DNA of 64,000 nt from JASMTM01 sp964441735 (GTDB lineage: Bacteria > Thermotogota > Thermotogae > Petrotogales > Kosmotogaceae). Of this stretch, positions 1-9,583 are shown piece after piece. The notes beneath the pieces are model-generated. The model was not told the DNA's origin, did no database searches, and saw only the letters and a program-made list of their open reading frames with translations. The stretch spans positions 1 to 64,000 of the forward strand of contig CAYTVB010000004.1 in NCBI GenBank assembly GCA_964441735.1, read 5' to 3'. Position 1 is the first letter of the stretch, and every line of letters starts with the position of its first letter. Position numbers and translations under genes: made by a program.

Positions 1-49
1 GCGATTGTTTCTTTCAACATTCCGGCTCAATAGTCATGCCCGGCAAACA

Positions 50-79
50 AAAAGGAGCTCCCTTTTGGGAGCTCCTTTT
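50..79. terminator. Bidirectional intrinsic terminator
   Basis: A perfect 13-bp inverted repeat (arms 50-62 and 67-79, core GGAGCTCCC / GGGAGCTCC) with a TTTT loop. A-runs on the left and T-runs on the right would give a U-tract in either direction. It lies 21 bases past the stop of the leftward lipoprotein gene, so it most likely ends that transcript; a gene arriving from the left could share it. Confidence 0.85.
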
Positions 80-99
80 GTTGGTTTATTTAATTACTA

Positions 100-3000
100 C
101 TAAAACTCTGGTGAGAAGTGTCTCGCTTTTCCGAATCCATCAAGTGCATTCGTATTACCACATGCATCTTCTATTTCTTCCAACACAAAAGCATACCAGA
201 CGTCTTTTTCAAGATCATAGTTAAACTCGTCATGAGCAAGATTTGCTATCAATATGTCTTCCATCCAGCCATGTTCAAGGTCTTTGTTGTAATATAATGC
301 TTCAGTTGTATCATAGAAGTCACTTGATGTTCCCTGAACTATCTTGTTCCAATTTCCAATTACTACTGGATTACCCTCTTCTGGTTCGAATTCGGTTGGA
401 TCTGAGTCACCTGTCCACACATAAATGGTTAGTAATACATCACCATTTCCATCAGCAGGATAGATATCTTCTGTTAACCAGAACCAGAGTTTGTTTGTTT
501 TGGCATTAAACGCAAAGTTATCAAGTTCAGGTGCTATGCTGTCTACTGTGAATTCAAAGGACTCAGTTGTTGTATTACCGCAGAAGTCAGTAGCAACCAT
601 TGTTACTGTGAATGTGTCATCAATATCCGTTGCATCAATAGTTAGTGTTGCGTCATAAGTAACATGAGTAGCAAGAACAGTAAGTTCTTCTTCTAATGTG
701 TAATCACCAGGATCATAAGTTGCTGTGCTTTCCCATGTTATATAAGCATCGTAGTCAAACAAGTTTTTATCAAATGCTTCTGCATGCAGGACAATTTCGT
801 CTCCCGCTTTTATACAATCAAGATTTTCTGGGCTAACGTCGTAAGTAAGGTCTGGTACGACATTGTCAAAGAATAAACCATCAATCAAAGTTACACTTGC
901 TGTATGACATTCATCTTCAACGTAAGCAACTGCTGTGATTGTGGCACCATCATACAATGGTAATGTCATAGTACCTTCAAATGTTGTGTAATCTCTAGGT
1001 TCTGTTGCTACTAATGTTTCAGTAAGAGCAACAAACGTTTCAGTTTCAGATGCATCTTCACCTATTATTTCGTACTCTACATATGCATTTTCTATACAGT
1101 TTTCCGTTGCTGCGAATGAGAAGAACGCTTTAGTAAATCCACAACTTGTTTCTCCTGCTCCAACTAATCCGCTTTCAAGATCTTCAACTTCAGGTTCAAC
1201 GTTATCTACTGTAATTGTCTCTGAATCCTGGAAGTAATTACCACCGCAAGGAGGTAGATTGTTAAGAGCTGTGAGTTCGTTTGTATCACCATTCGGTGGG
1301 CCACAATAACCCCAGCAGTCATCACAGTCGTCAAATACTGTAATTGTTGCTGTCAGGTCTTCACAGTCATAACCTTCAAAATCCCAATTTAATGAACCTA
1401 TAGAATCGGTTGAATAGTATGATGTACGCTTATTAGAAGCTTCAATAAATACATGTACTAAACCTGATCCATCTGTGGCATCCCAGGAAATTGTGGTTTC
1501 TGTTGCACCACATGCGACAGGATCAATTTCCCACTCTACTTCAGGAGCAAGGTTATCAACAACGATTGTTGCTTCGCCTGTAGCATCATTACCGCATTCA
1601 TCCAAAACGGTTAGCAATCCTTCAATCTCTTCACAATCGATATCGCAATTAAAGTCTACTCTTTGATATCCTACTACAACACCAGGAATTGCGGTAAAGC
1701 TTTCTACTTTCTGACCCGTTCTGCAAATTTCATCACCATAGGCAATATCAGTTTCTGCAAGACAATCATCTTCTGCAATCCAGATAAAGTATGCCTTCTT
1801 GTCGTCGCATTCAGGTCCAATTGGTAATTCTTCCTCGTCTACATAGTCAAATATATAAGGATCGTTAATGTTAATTGGCGTAGCTTCTTCGTCATATAAC
1901 ATAAGATCAAAAATTCCTAGTAACCCGCTTGCCAAAGTTGCAAGATGCGGTGTGAAATGTTCTTCATTTAAGAAACCATATACTCTTATTCTTGGATCAC
2001 GCAAGTCTTTAGAAATTGTAAATGTATCCTGTGTAACATTTCCACATTCATCGATTGCTGTAACTTCAAAATCAAAGTCTGTGCAATCTTCAACATTATT
2101 GAATGTAAGTGTTGCTGTTCCTGTATTGATATCCCTACCACCAAGGATTTCTTCGGTATCCCAATCGCTGTATTCTATCGTTACGGCTTCACAGCATGTA
2201 AATATCTCGAAACTTTCAAGACAGTTTTCATATACTGTCCATTCAATAACTTCTTCGTCTATGTCACATTCTCCAGGATCGACAGGGAAGTCAATTTCAG
2301 GTTTCACGTTATCAATATCTAATACTTTAGTATCTGAAGCCTCATTGCCACAAACGTCAAAAATCTTCAATGTGATATCAATTTCTTCACAGTCGATATC
2401 ACCAAATTCCCATGTAAGTTCTCCACGTGTTAAACAGTTTTCTTCGACTGTTGGTTCAGTTGTCATGATTGCAGTGCCATGAGATGTTTCCCATGTTAGA
2501 GAATTTACATCCAATGCTGTTTCATCACAAACTTCAAACTGCACAAAGGTTTGTGTTGCATCGCAGTCAGGTTCATCAATTGTCACAGTTAGATATGGTG
2601 GTATATTATCTACTTTTGTTATTAAAATACCAACTGATTTAGTACTGGTTTCATCTTCATTCTCTGCATAAACAGCCAAGTTATACATCTTATTTTCAGT
2701 TAACTCTGGACTTTCAAAGGTTAGGGTATAAAGATTTCCAGCCTCTGCTACCTCAGGTTCTATGGGTGTTTCACTTTCTCTTTCCAGAGCAAAGTCTACT
2801 TCATCAGCATTCAGTACTTCAACAACTGCCTCAAATTCTTCTCCACCACAAACACTTTCGGGTACGTCGACAAACGTTATTGTTGGTTTTGGGGCTTTTT
2901 CTTCAAAATGAGCTGTAACTGATTTATCTTCATCCATTACCAAGGTTTCAGGATTATCCGATCCTGAAAGATCCCCAGACCATTCAATAAATTTCCATCC

Positions 3001-3198
3001 TTCATCAGCTACTGCTGTCAATGTAACTTCTGTGTCTTTTGCATATGTTCCACCAGAAGGATTAAGTGTGACTTCACCATTTCCTTCTTCAGACACAGTG
3101 AGCGCAACTTTAGGTTGTGTTAACGGACAGCCCGCTAATAAAAATATAACAAGTACAACGCCTAACAGTGTCGATAATTTCAAGAGTTTCTTTGCCAC
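100..3198 (-). CDS. Large secreted Cys-rich lipoprotein with Ig-like repeats
   Basis: I do not recognise a named gene. The product is about 1032 residues. It opens with a lipoprotein signal peptide (hydrophobic residues 10-22, lipobox LLAGC, lipidated Cys24), then a short domain resembling the InlB B-repeat family (GWKFIEWSGDLSGSDNP, ending SVTAHFEE). The rest is a string of roughly 80-100-residue beta-rich modules that recur with signatures such as D-E-C-G-N and DN-x-x-P-E, like bacterial Ig/HYR-type domains. It is very acidic and has about 30 Cys after the lipobox, unusual for an exported bacterial protein and suggesting disulfides. Start: the GTG at 3198 is preceded by AGGGGG (3212-3207) with 8 bases spacing; an in-frame GTG at 3207 sits on that SD and is rejected. 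A single-gene transcript is likely, ending at the hairpin 50-79. Role inferred: surface or toga-associated structural or binding protein; no catalytic motif seen. Confidence 0.85.
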   Translation of the reverse strand: MAKKLLKLSTLLGVVLVIFLLAGCPLTQPKVALTVSEEGNGEVTLNPSGGTYAKDTEVTLTAVADEGWKFIEWSGDLSGSDNPETLVMDEDKSVTAHFEEKAPKPTITFVDVPESVCGGEEFEAVVEVLNADEVDFALERESETPIEPEVAEAGNLYTLTFESPELTENKMYNLAVYAENEDETSTKSVGILITKVDNIPPYLTVTIDEPDCDATQTFVQFEVCDETALDVNSLTWETSHGTAIMTTEPTVEENCLTRGELTWEFGDIDCEEIDITLKIFDVCGNEASDTKVLDIDNVKPEIDFPVDPGECDIDEEVIEWTVYENCLESFEIFTCCEAVTIEYSDWDTEEILGGRDINTGTATLTFNNVEDCTDFDFEVTAIDECGNVTQDTFTISKDLRDPRIRVYGFLNEEHFTPHLATLASGLLGIFDLMLYDEEATPININDPYIFDYVDEEELPIGPECDDKKAYFIWIAEDDCLAETDIAYGDEICRTGQKVESFTAIPGVVVGYQRVDFNCDIDCEEIEGLLTVLDECGNDATGEATIVVDNLAPEVEWEIDPVACGATETTISWDATDGSGLVHVFIEASNKRTSYYSTDSIGSLNWDFEGYDCEDLTATITVFDDCDDCWGYCGPPNGDTNELTALNNLPPCGGNYFQDSETITVDNVEPEVEDLESGLVGAGETSCGFTKAFFSFAATENCIENAYVEYEIIGEDASETETFVALTETLVATEPRDYTTFEGTMTLPLYDGATITAVAYVEDECHTASVTLIDGLFFDNVVPDLTYDVSPENLDCIKAGDEIVLHAEAFDKNLFDYDAYITWESTATYDPGDYTLEEELTVLATHVTYDATLTIDATDIDDTFTVTMVATDFCGNTTTESFEFTVDSIAPELDNFAFNAKTNKLWFWLTEDIYPADGNGDVLLTIYVWTGDSDPTEFEPEEGNPVVIGNWNKIVQGTSSDFYDTTEALYYNKDLEHGWMEDILIANLAHDEFNYDLEKDVWYAFVLEEIEDACGNTNALDGFGKARHFSPEF

Positions 3199-3614
3199 TA
3201 TACACACCCCCTATAAAGATATGTTCTTTTTTGTTTTCAATAGTGCACATTAGCTTATACATTATATTTAATGCACATCACCATATAGTGCCAACTCGTA
3301 ACCTTTGGAGCCACTTCTTGTAATGTGTCAATTTGCCTATCAATAGTCTATCACACTGACACCCAAGAAACCAAGTTTCATAAACAAATAAGAAATATTG
3401 TAGATTATTACTTTAAAGATTTTACCATTTCCTAATGTCTCTTTTCAAGCTAAATAGATGTCTACTCATATATTATACCAACTTTTAAGCATAAATATAA
3501 CACTTTTTGGTATTTCACTTAATCTGTTTCTATTTATAATTATCTAAATAATTCATTGTTTTTGTTAAAAACATTTGCAAAAGACTCATCAATAAAAGCT
3601 TACAGAACAAGACG
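3199..3614 (-). promoter_or_regulatory. 416-base non-coding leader/promoter region of the lipoprotein gene
   Basis: No convincing gene is present. On the minus strand a TATAAT hexamer (plus-strand 3261-3266) is a plausible -10 box about 60 bases before the start codon; no good -35 lies at 16-18 bases. Two direct copies of TGCACAT (3244-3250 and 3272-3278 on the plus strand) bracket the -10 and could be an operator. The remainder (3300-3600) is AT-rich with no feature I can name. Confidence 0.3.
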
Positions 3615-3935
3615 CTATGACTGTTTTTCACTGTTAAGTATTTCTCGATATTTTTTATCTATTTCTTCTTTTCTGTTTTCTACTGCTGATAATTTTTCTT
3701 TGCATAGTGAAAGTAATTCCATCGCTTTTTCGTAAAGCTCGAGGGCTTCTTCTATATCAATACTGTCCCTATTAAAATCATAAAACTCTGAGATTCTTTC
3801 TACAAGCTTTAAAGCTACTGAGAAGCTCATTGTTTCAATCTGCTTGCTTTCGAGGTTTTTAACAAGTTTTTTTATCTCCTGAAATTCCATTTCTTCAATT
3901 TTTTCAAGATTAATTTCCGGTTTTTTCGTTGCCAT
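3615..3935 (-). CDS. xseB: Exodeoxyribonuclease VII small subunit
   Basis: 106 residues; the C-terminal 60 match the XseB pattern (IDIEEALELYEKAMELL, then a Leu/Lys helix CKEKLSAVENRK), a helical protein that binds the large subunit in several copies. ExoVII degrades single-stranded DNA in both directions to oligonucleotides. The N-terminal 45 residues are longer than in most XseB (usually 70-85 residues total). It starts 14 bases after the xseA stop with an AAGGAG SD, so the pair is one operon. The identification leans partly on that position because XseB is short and poorly conserved. Confidence 0.85.
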   Translation of the reverse strand: MATKKPEINLEKIEEMEFQEIKKLVKNLESKQIETMSFSVALKLVERISEFYDFNRDSIDIEEALELYEKAMELLSLCKEKLSAVENRKEEIDKKYREILNSEKQS

Positions 3936-3949
3936 AAAACTCCTTTCTG

Positions 3950-5485
3950 TTACTTTTTCTTTAAATTACTTTCTTGGTTTTGATTGTTTTTATGCTTTTC
4001 TTTAACCTTGGACAGCAATGAACCGTCTTTAAGCGCTACTCTAATCATATCACCTTTGTTTATTTCATCAATGCTTTTTATCCTGTTGTTATTGATATCC
4101 GATACTATGGCCATTCCTTTTATAACATTAAAAGGATTGAGTAATACCGCAGTTGATTTACTGGAAGTAAGTCTACGTTGATTGTCATCTATAATTCTAT
4201 CAAAATTGTTTTTCAGTTTGGTAGTTTCATTTTGGAGGTTTTTATACCTTTCTTCAAATAATTTATCAAAATCAAAGGGACGTTCCTGAACCATCTCATA
4301 AGATTTTGATAATTCACTTTTCAATATATAAGATATTGTTTTTGCTGTTTTCGAAACCATTCTATAATCATTTCTGATACCATAAAACAATTCTTCGATA
4401 TCTACAAACAGGTTTTTTTCTTCTTTGAAAATATTACTCTTTTCTTTTCCAAGGCGCTTTCCAAAGCTCAAAAAGGGCCTTTTGAAGTAATCTAATTGTT
4501 TATGGTAATCACTGACATATCTATCAATCCCATAATCCGAGACATCTGAAAATGCCTTCTGTAAACTTTCTGCAACTTCTGAAAACATTTCTGAATAATT
4601 CTCTTTGATCCTATCTGTCAATTCATCAACAGAATCCACGAAATAATTAATGGTGTTAGCAATTTCGCTTCCAGCAGCAGTTGGGGTTTCTCTTGAAATA
4701 GTTGCGACAAGATCGAGTAAAGATTTATCTTCAGTATGTCCTATTCCCACCAGCACGGGAATCGTTGAGCTGATTACAGACCTTGCCAAATCTTCATCTT
4801 CAAGATAAAGCAGACCTCCCTGACCGCCACCACCTCTTACTATTACAATGAGATCGTATTTAATTTGATTAGCCTTTTTCAGAGCTTCGCATATTTGTTT
4901 GGCTGAGTCTGTATTTTCAACACTTACCGGATAAAGGGTAAAATCCGGTAAAATGTCGCTTTTATATAAATTATGAAAGAGATCACTGATTCCTCTGGTA
5001 TTTGGTGAGCCCATTATGGCGATTTTCAAAGGCGGGGTTTCAAGTTCTTTTAAGGATCCAATCTGTTTAACAGGATAGAGTCCATCTTTTTCCAGCTTAC
5101 TCAGGATATGTTTTCTTCTCTGTTCAATTGCTCCTTTTCCTGAAGGGAGTATTTCAACGAGTTCTATAACATAACGATTCTGGGTTACACGGAATTTTAA
5201 GAATCCTCTAACCATGTATTCCTGGCCTTCCATTTCAGATGGATGATCGATTCCAAGATTTTCCAGTACATAAGTCGCATTTTCTATCTGACAGCTGATC
5301 TGATAGTTAAAACTGCTTCCATAGAAACTCTTCACTGTTTCAACAACTTCCATATACAGCTTCCCATAACCTTCGCGTGCGTTTCTAATTTCTCCTGTAA
5401 GCTGTATATCTTCTTTGAAGGCTTTCTCTGAAATATCTCTTATTTTCTGCATCAATTCTGCTACGCCTGTAAACTGTAAACTCAT
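3950..5485 (-). CDS. xseA: Exodeoxyribonuclease VII large subunit
   Basis: 511 residues, slightly above the usual 400-460. An N-terminal OB-fold nucleic-acid-binding domain (about 1-105) is followed by the catalytic core with the hallmark glycine-rich segment VIVRGGGGQGGL, then VLVGIGHTEDKSLLDLVA and TPTAAGSEIA, and a long helical C-terminal region (about 290-450) typical of the family. It forms ExoVII with XseB, acting on single-stranded DNA in repair and recombination. ATG start with AAGGAGGT 6 bases upstream. Divergent from panD across a 78-base gap that must hold both promoters; I could not pick clear -35/-10 pairs there. Confidence 0.95.
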   Translation of the reverse strand: MSLQFTGVAELMQKIRDISEKAFKEDIQLTGEIRNAREGYGKLYMEVVETVKSFYGSSFNYQISCQIENATYVLENLGIDHPSEMEGQEYMVRGFLKFRVTQNRYVIELVEILPSGKGAIEQRRKHILSKLEKDGLYPVKQIGSLKELETPPLKIAIMGSPNTRGISDLFHNLYKSDILPDFTLYPVSVENTDSAKQICEALKKANQIKYDLIVIVRGGGGQGGLLYLEDEDLARSVISSTIPVLVGIGHTEDKSLLDLVATISRETPTAAGSEIANTINYFVDSVDELTDRIKENYSEMFSEVAESLQKAFSDVSDYGIDRYVSDYHKQLDYFKRPFLSFGKRLGKEKSNIFKEEKNLFVDIEELFYGIRNDYRMVSKTAKTISYILKSELSKSYEMVQERPFDFDKLFEERYKNLQNETTKLKNNFDRIIDDNQRRLTSSKSTAVLLNPFNVIKGMAIVSDINNNRIKSIDEINKGDMIRVALKDGSLLSKVKEKHKNNQNQESNLKKK

Positions 5486-5563
5486 TTAATACCTCCTTAA
5501 ACGATGTTATCACATGAAATGAGAATAATGTTGTAAAATATACAAAGACACGGAGGTGAATAT

Positions 5564-5908
5564 ATGTTCAGAATGATGTATAAATCTAAGATACACAGGG
5601 CCAGGATAACGGAGAAAGATCTCTATTATGAAGGCAGTATAACGATCGATGAAAGTCTGATGGAACTCGCTGGCATAAGAGAAAATGAAATGGTACAGGT
5701 TGTAAACATGGAGAACGGTTCCCGTTTTGAAACCTATGTAATAAAAGGAGAGTATGGTTCGGGAATTATAGGTTTAAATGGACCCGCTGCACGACTTGGG
5801 GAACTCGGAGATCAGATTATTATAATATCCTATGGCATTTTCAGTGAAGAAGAAATCGAAAAACCCCGAGTAGTTCATGTTGATGAGAACAACAAACCTG
5901 CAAAATGA
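5564..5908 (+). CDS. panD: Aspartate 1-decarboxylase precursor
   Basis: 114 residues, normal for PanD. It makes beta-alanine from L-aspartate for pantothenate and coenzyme A synthesis. The self-cleavage site is visible as YEGS with the bond Gly24-Ser25, which becomes the pyruvoyl group; Lys9, Tyr58-region and the N-G-P-A-A-R segment (LNGPAARLGELGD) are also typical. Start ATG 5564 with GGAGGTGA at 5552-5559. The stop overlaps the start of tmcAL (ATGA), so the two are translationally coupled. A CoA-related role fits the CoA-ester metabolism encoded further along, but these are not adjacent. Confidence 0.95.
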   Translation: MFRMMYKSKIHRARITEKDLYYEGSITIDESLMELAGIRENEMVQVVNMENGSRFETYVIKGEYGSGIIGLNGPAARLGELGDQIIIISYGIFSEEEIEKPRVVHVDENNKPAK

Positions 5909-7188
5909 GTATTCTGGGCATTGTTGTTGAATACAATCCCTTTCATAACGGACATGAATACCATCTGAAGGAATCCATAAAGCTCACCAATCCGGATTTA
6001 ACCGTAGCGGTTATGAGTGGAAACTTTGTCCAGAGAGGTGAGCCTGCAATACTTGAGAAATTTGCAAGAACTGAGATGGCCCTGAAATCAGGTGTCGATC
6101 TTGTTGTACAGCTTCCTCTGGTTTACTCAATCCAGGATGCTGGAGGATTCGCGAAGGGTGCTGTGTCACTTCTTGATCATCTTGACATTACAGATATGGT
6201 TTTTGGCAGTGAGACTGGCAACCTTTCTTTGCTGGACAAAGTCGCTTCGGTTCTTTTAGAAGAACCCGAGGAATATCTCGTTTATTTGAAAAAGCATCTT
6301 GGAGACGGCTTTTCCTTTCCAAACGCCAGAAAATACGCCATTAGAGATTACCTTACAGGAAGTGATGACTACAAGGCTCTATCTGTGGAGGAAATAGGCA
6401 GTTCAAACAACATCCTTGGACTGGAATACATACATTCTATAAAGGAATTAAATAGTAAAATAAAACCTCATCTGATAAAAAGAATAGGTGCTCGATATCA
6501 TGATGAAAATCACCATGAAGCTTATTCAAGTGCCACTGCTATTAGAAAAAGTATAATCGAAGAAGACCGGGAAAGAGTAAAATCTTGTGTTCCGTATTAC
6601 TCCTATGAGATTATTCTCGGAGAGCTGGAAAAAGGAAAAGGACCTGTGTCCATCGAATCAATGGAAAGCTTTCTTTTGCCCTTTTTGAGAACCTTTAATC
6701 GTGATAGCATGAAAAAATATTATGGTTTTGTTGAGGGGCTCAACGTGCGTTTTGAAGAATGCGCTACTAACAGTGCTACGATTGATGAGTTCTTCAGCTG
6801 TGTGAAGGCAAAACGTTTTACTTATACCCGTATACAAAGACTTCTACTGAATTTGGTATTTAAGATCAACAGGAAGTTAATCAAAGAAAGTAATAGCAAA
6901 GGCCCTCAATATATTCGCATCCTTGGATTCAACGAGAAGGGCAGAAGGTATTTATCTAAAATTAAGAAAGATCTTAAAATACCATTGCTGACAACCCCGT
7001 CTCGCTGGGCGAAGATTCTAAAAACAGCTGAAAAGAATAAAAACAATGATGTTAACTCCGAGCTGTTTTATGGGCAATTCATGCTTGATATAAAAGAAAC
7101 TGAGATCCATTCATGTTTTTACAGAAATAAGTCACTTGTAAGGGAAACATCCGAGCTTAAAAGCAGACCTATATATATGGAGGATTGA
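5905..7188 (+). CDS. tmcAL: tRNA(Met) cytidine acetate ligase (YlbM/TmcAL family)
   Basis: 427 residues, close to the family norm. Nucleotidyltransferase-like N-terminus with the HxGH-type motif: GIVVEYNPFHNGHEYHL (residues about 4-20), followed by MSGNFVQRGEPAILEKFAR, both signatures of the YlbM family. Members activate acetate with ATP and acetylate the wobble cytidine of elongator tRNA-Met. It overlaps panD by 4 bases, and its last codons (GGAGGATTGA) contain the SD for the next gene priA. A tRNA with a CAT anticodon, the potential substrate, is encoded at 53723-53800. The assignment is by family; activity is inferred. Confidence 0.9.
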   Translation: MSILGIVVEYNPFHNGHEYHLKESIKLTNPDLTVAVMSGNFVQRGEPAILEKFARTEMALKSGVDLVVQLPLVYSIQDAGGFAKGAVSLLDHLDITDMVFGSETGNLSLLDKVASVLLEEPEEYLVYLKKHLGDGFSFPNARKYAIRDYLTGSDDYKALSVEEIGSSNNILGLEYIHSIKELNSKIKPHLIKRIGARYHDENHHEAYSSATAIRKSIIEEDRERVKSCVPYYSYEIILGELEKGKGPVSIESMESFLLPFLRTFNRDSMKKYYGFVEGLNVRFEECATNSATIDEFFSCVKAKRFTYTRIQRLLLNLVFKINRKLIKESNSKGPQYIRILGFNEKGRRYLSKIKKDLKIPLLTTPSRWAKILKTAEKNKNNDVNSELFYGQFMLDIKETEIHSCFYRNKSLVRETSELKSRPIYMED

Positions 7189-9487
7189 TGTTATCAGAAA
7201 ATACGTAGATGTTGCGATTTCCAACAGCCCTCTTCTCGATACATTCACATACCACACTGAAATGGAACTCTTTCCTGGCGAAAGGGTCATTGTTAATTTC
7301 GCAGGGAGAAATACCATTGCCTATGTCATCGATATTGATGTTGAAAAGCCTTCCTTCAAAACCAAAGCAATATTGAAAAAAATCGATAACAAACTCTTTT
7401 TGAGTAATGCGGATGTTTTACTTGCCGAAAAAGCCATGAATGAATTTCTGGCGCCACCAGGAAAGATTTACGATCTTTTCTTCCCTCCGGGTAAATTTCT
7501 GAAAACCAGAACCTTTGTTATTCCAAAAACTGATAATGTGCCCTTTAGTAAACCCCTAACCCTTGAAAAGGCTAATGAAACATATGGCAAAAAGCAGGTC
7601 AAAAAATGGAAGGACACTCAAAAGGTTAAACTGTCCCACAGCTTCGAAAAAAAGATAGCCAGAACAAAGAGAACTGAAAAAGTGGTAAAACTCAGTGCAA
7701 ATCTTTCTGAAATTGAGCGTTCTGATTTAACGGATCTGCAAAAGAAGGTCGTTAATTATCTATTCGGAGTTACGAAGGTAACACCAAAATCCATTGAGAA
7801 AAATCTTGGTTTGAGAAGCCGATCTCCCATAAATTCACTGCTAAAAAAAGGACTTATTGAAGAAACAGAATCAGATTTAACCGATGAGTGGGAGATTGCA
7901 CCCGTCGAGAAACTCAACAAAGAGCAGTCAAAGATTAAAAGAAAAATACTTGAAAAACCAGAAATCCCTCATCTAATTCATGGATTTACAGGCACGGGGA
8001 AAACAGAGGTCTACTTTAAAGTAATGGAATATTATCTCAATAAAGGAAAAAGTGCTCTTTACATGGTTCCCGAAGTTGCTCTTACACCCCAGTTGTTAGC
8101 GAGAATAAGAGGTACATTTCCCGGCAGAGAGGTAAGACAGTACCATAGTTACCTCACTCCTTCAGTGCGAAGAAATGTCTGGCTTGATGCCTTTGAAGGC
8201 AATATAGATATCCTTGTGGGAACAAGAAGTTCTCTGTGGGTACCCATGAAGAATACGGGAATAATCGTTGTGGATGAAGAGCACGATAGCAGCTTCTATC
8301 AGCATATTCCACCCCATTACAACGCAGTTAATGTAGCACTAATGAAAAGCGATATTCTGAATGTCCCCATTATTCTTGGTTCTGCAACTCCCAGGATTAC
8401 ACATTATTATATGGCGGATAATGAGAACATGCTTTTACACGAGCTTAAGGAGCGCCCCGTGGGAAAAATGCCCGAACTGGAAATTGTAAATATGACGAAG
8501 GAAAAGGATAATTATCTTTTGTCTTCAAAAGCGAAAGAATCAATAAAAGAAACCCTTGATAGAGGCAATCAGGTTTTTGCTTTTGTGAACAGGAAAGGGT
8601 TCTCCAATTATGTTGTATGTATGGATTGCGGTTATGTTGTTCACTGTCCGAACTGCGACATCTCAATGACATATCACAAAAAGGATGGCATAGTGAAATG
8701 CCATTACTGTGGATATAAAACCTTTCCACCAACACAATGTGAACGGTGTGGTTCTAAATTTCTCTCAGCAAGGGGCTTTGGTACTGAACGCATAGAACAT
8801 GAATTGCAAAAGGAGTATCCCGATTTCAACATAATGCGGATGGACAGGGAAACCATTTCCAATCCAACAGAGTACGAGAAGGCTTTGAGAAAAATTGAAA
8901 GTGGCGAAGCACAGATAATCGTGGGGACAAAAATGATTTCCAAAGGACTTGATTTTCCCGATGTAGGACTTGTGGTCGTTGTTGATACAGACCGCCTCAT
9001 AAACCTTCCCAGTTACGATTCTTCCGAAAATGCATTTCAGGTCATTTCACAGGTTTCAGGTCGTTCTGGTCGTGGAAGTATAGGAAAATCACTCATTCAA
9101 TCATTTAACCCCGAACACAGGGTTATTAGACTTTCATTATCCAATGATTTTAAATCTTTTTATGAATCAGAACTCCCGGTAAGAGGTGAACTTGAATATC
9201 CTCCATTTTCAACACTGGTTGAGCTTGTAATTGAAGAACAAACAGAAAGAAAATGTCAGGAAAACACAGGCAAACTACATAGCATTTTAAAAGAAAATTT
9301 CGAAGATAGCTTTGGAGAACTACTTCCGCCTGTTGTACCGGTAGTTAAAAAACTTTCAAATCGTTACCGAAGAAAAATTTACATTCGACTAAAGCATAAG
9401 GATTTTTTGAAAACACTTAGAGAAATAATTATACGGACAAACATCAATGTAGATGTCCTTATAGATAATATTGGAAGTCTGCTTTAA
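7188..9487 (+). CDS. priA: Primosomal protein N' (replication restart helicase), start anomalous
   Basis: PriA superfamily 2 DNA helicase that reloads the replisome at stalled forks. Visible: Walker A GFTGTGKTEVYF, Walker B DEEH (VVDEEHDSSFYQ), eight cysteines in CxxC pairs forming two zinc sites (CMDCGY, CPNC, CHYCGY, CERC), and motif VI QVSGRSGRG. The unbroken frame with a normal start begins only at ATG 7262, which has no SD and would remove the first strand of the N-terminal DNA-binding domain. The frame remains open and PriA-like back to about 7190 (KYVDVAISNSPLLDTFTY). An ATG at 7188 has an SD (GGAGG 7179-7183) but is one base out of frame and hits TAG after six codons. One extra A in the run 7198-7201 would join it to the rest. 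I therefore set the start at 7188, allowing for a frameshift or a base-level error. Confidence 0.85.
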
Positions 9488-9526
9488 CTTTTTAAGTTTA
9501 ACCAGTTTCATAAAATAACAATAATA

Positions 9527-9556
9527 AAAAGGCGGGACTCAAATCCCGCCTTTTCT
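9527..9556. terminator. Bidirectional terminator between priA and oppF
   Basis: Stem AAAAGGCGGGA (9527-9537) / TCCCGCCTTTT (9544-9554), 6-base loop CTCAAA, with A- and T-runs flanking it. It serves the convergent ends of the panD-tmcAL-priA and opp transcripts. Confidence 0.9.
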
Positions 9557-9583
9557 TTTATAATAAATCATATTAATGGCTTT

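Noticed and set aside
1868..2482. A 204-codon open frame on the plus strand opposite the lipoprotein
   Set aside because: It is a Ser/Val-rich antisense image of the acidic repeat protein, with no SD and no family resemblance; the minus-strand gene explains the sequence.
7132..7317. Minus-strand frame across the tmcAL-priA junction
   Set aside because: No SD, no recognisable product, and it is fully covered by the two plus-strand genes.
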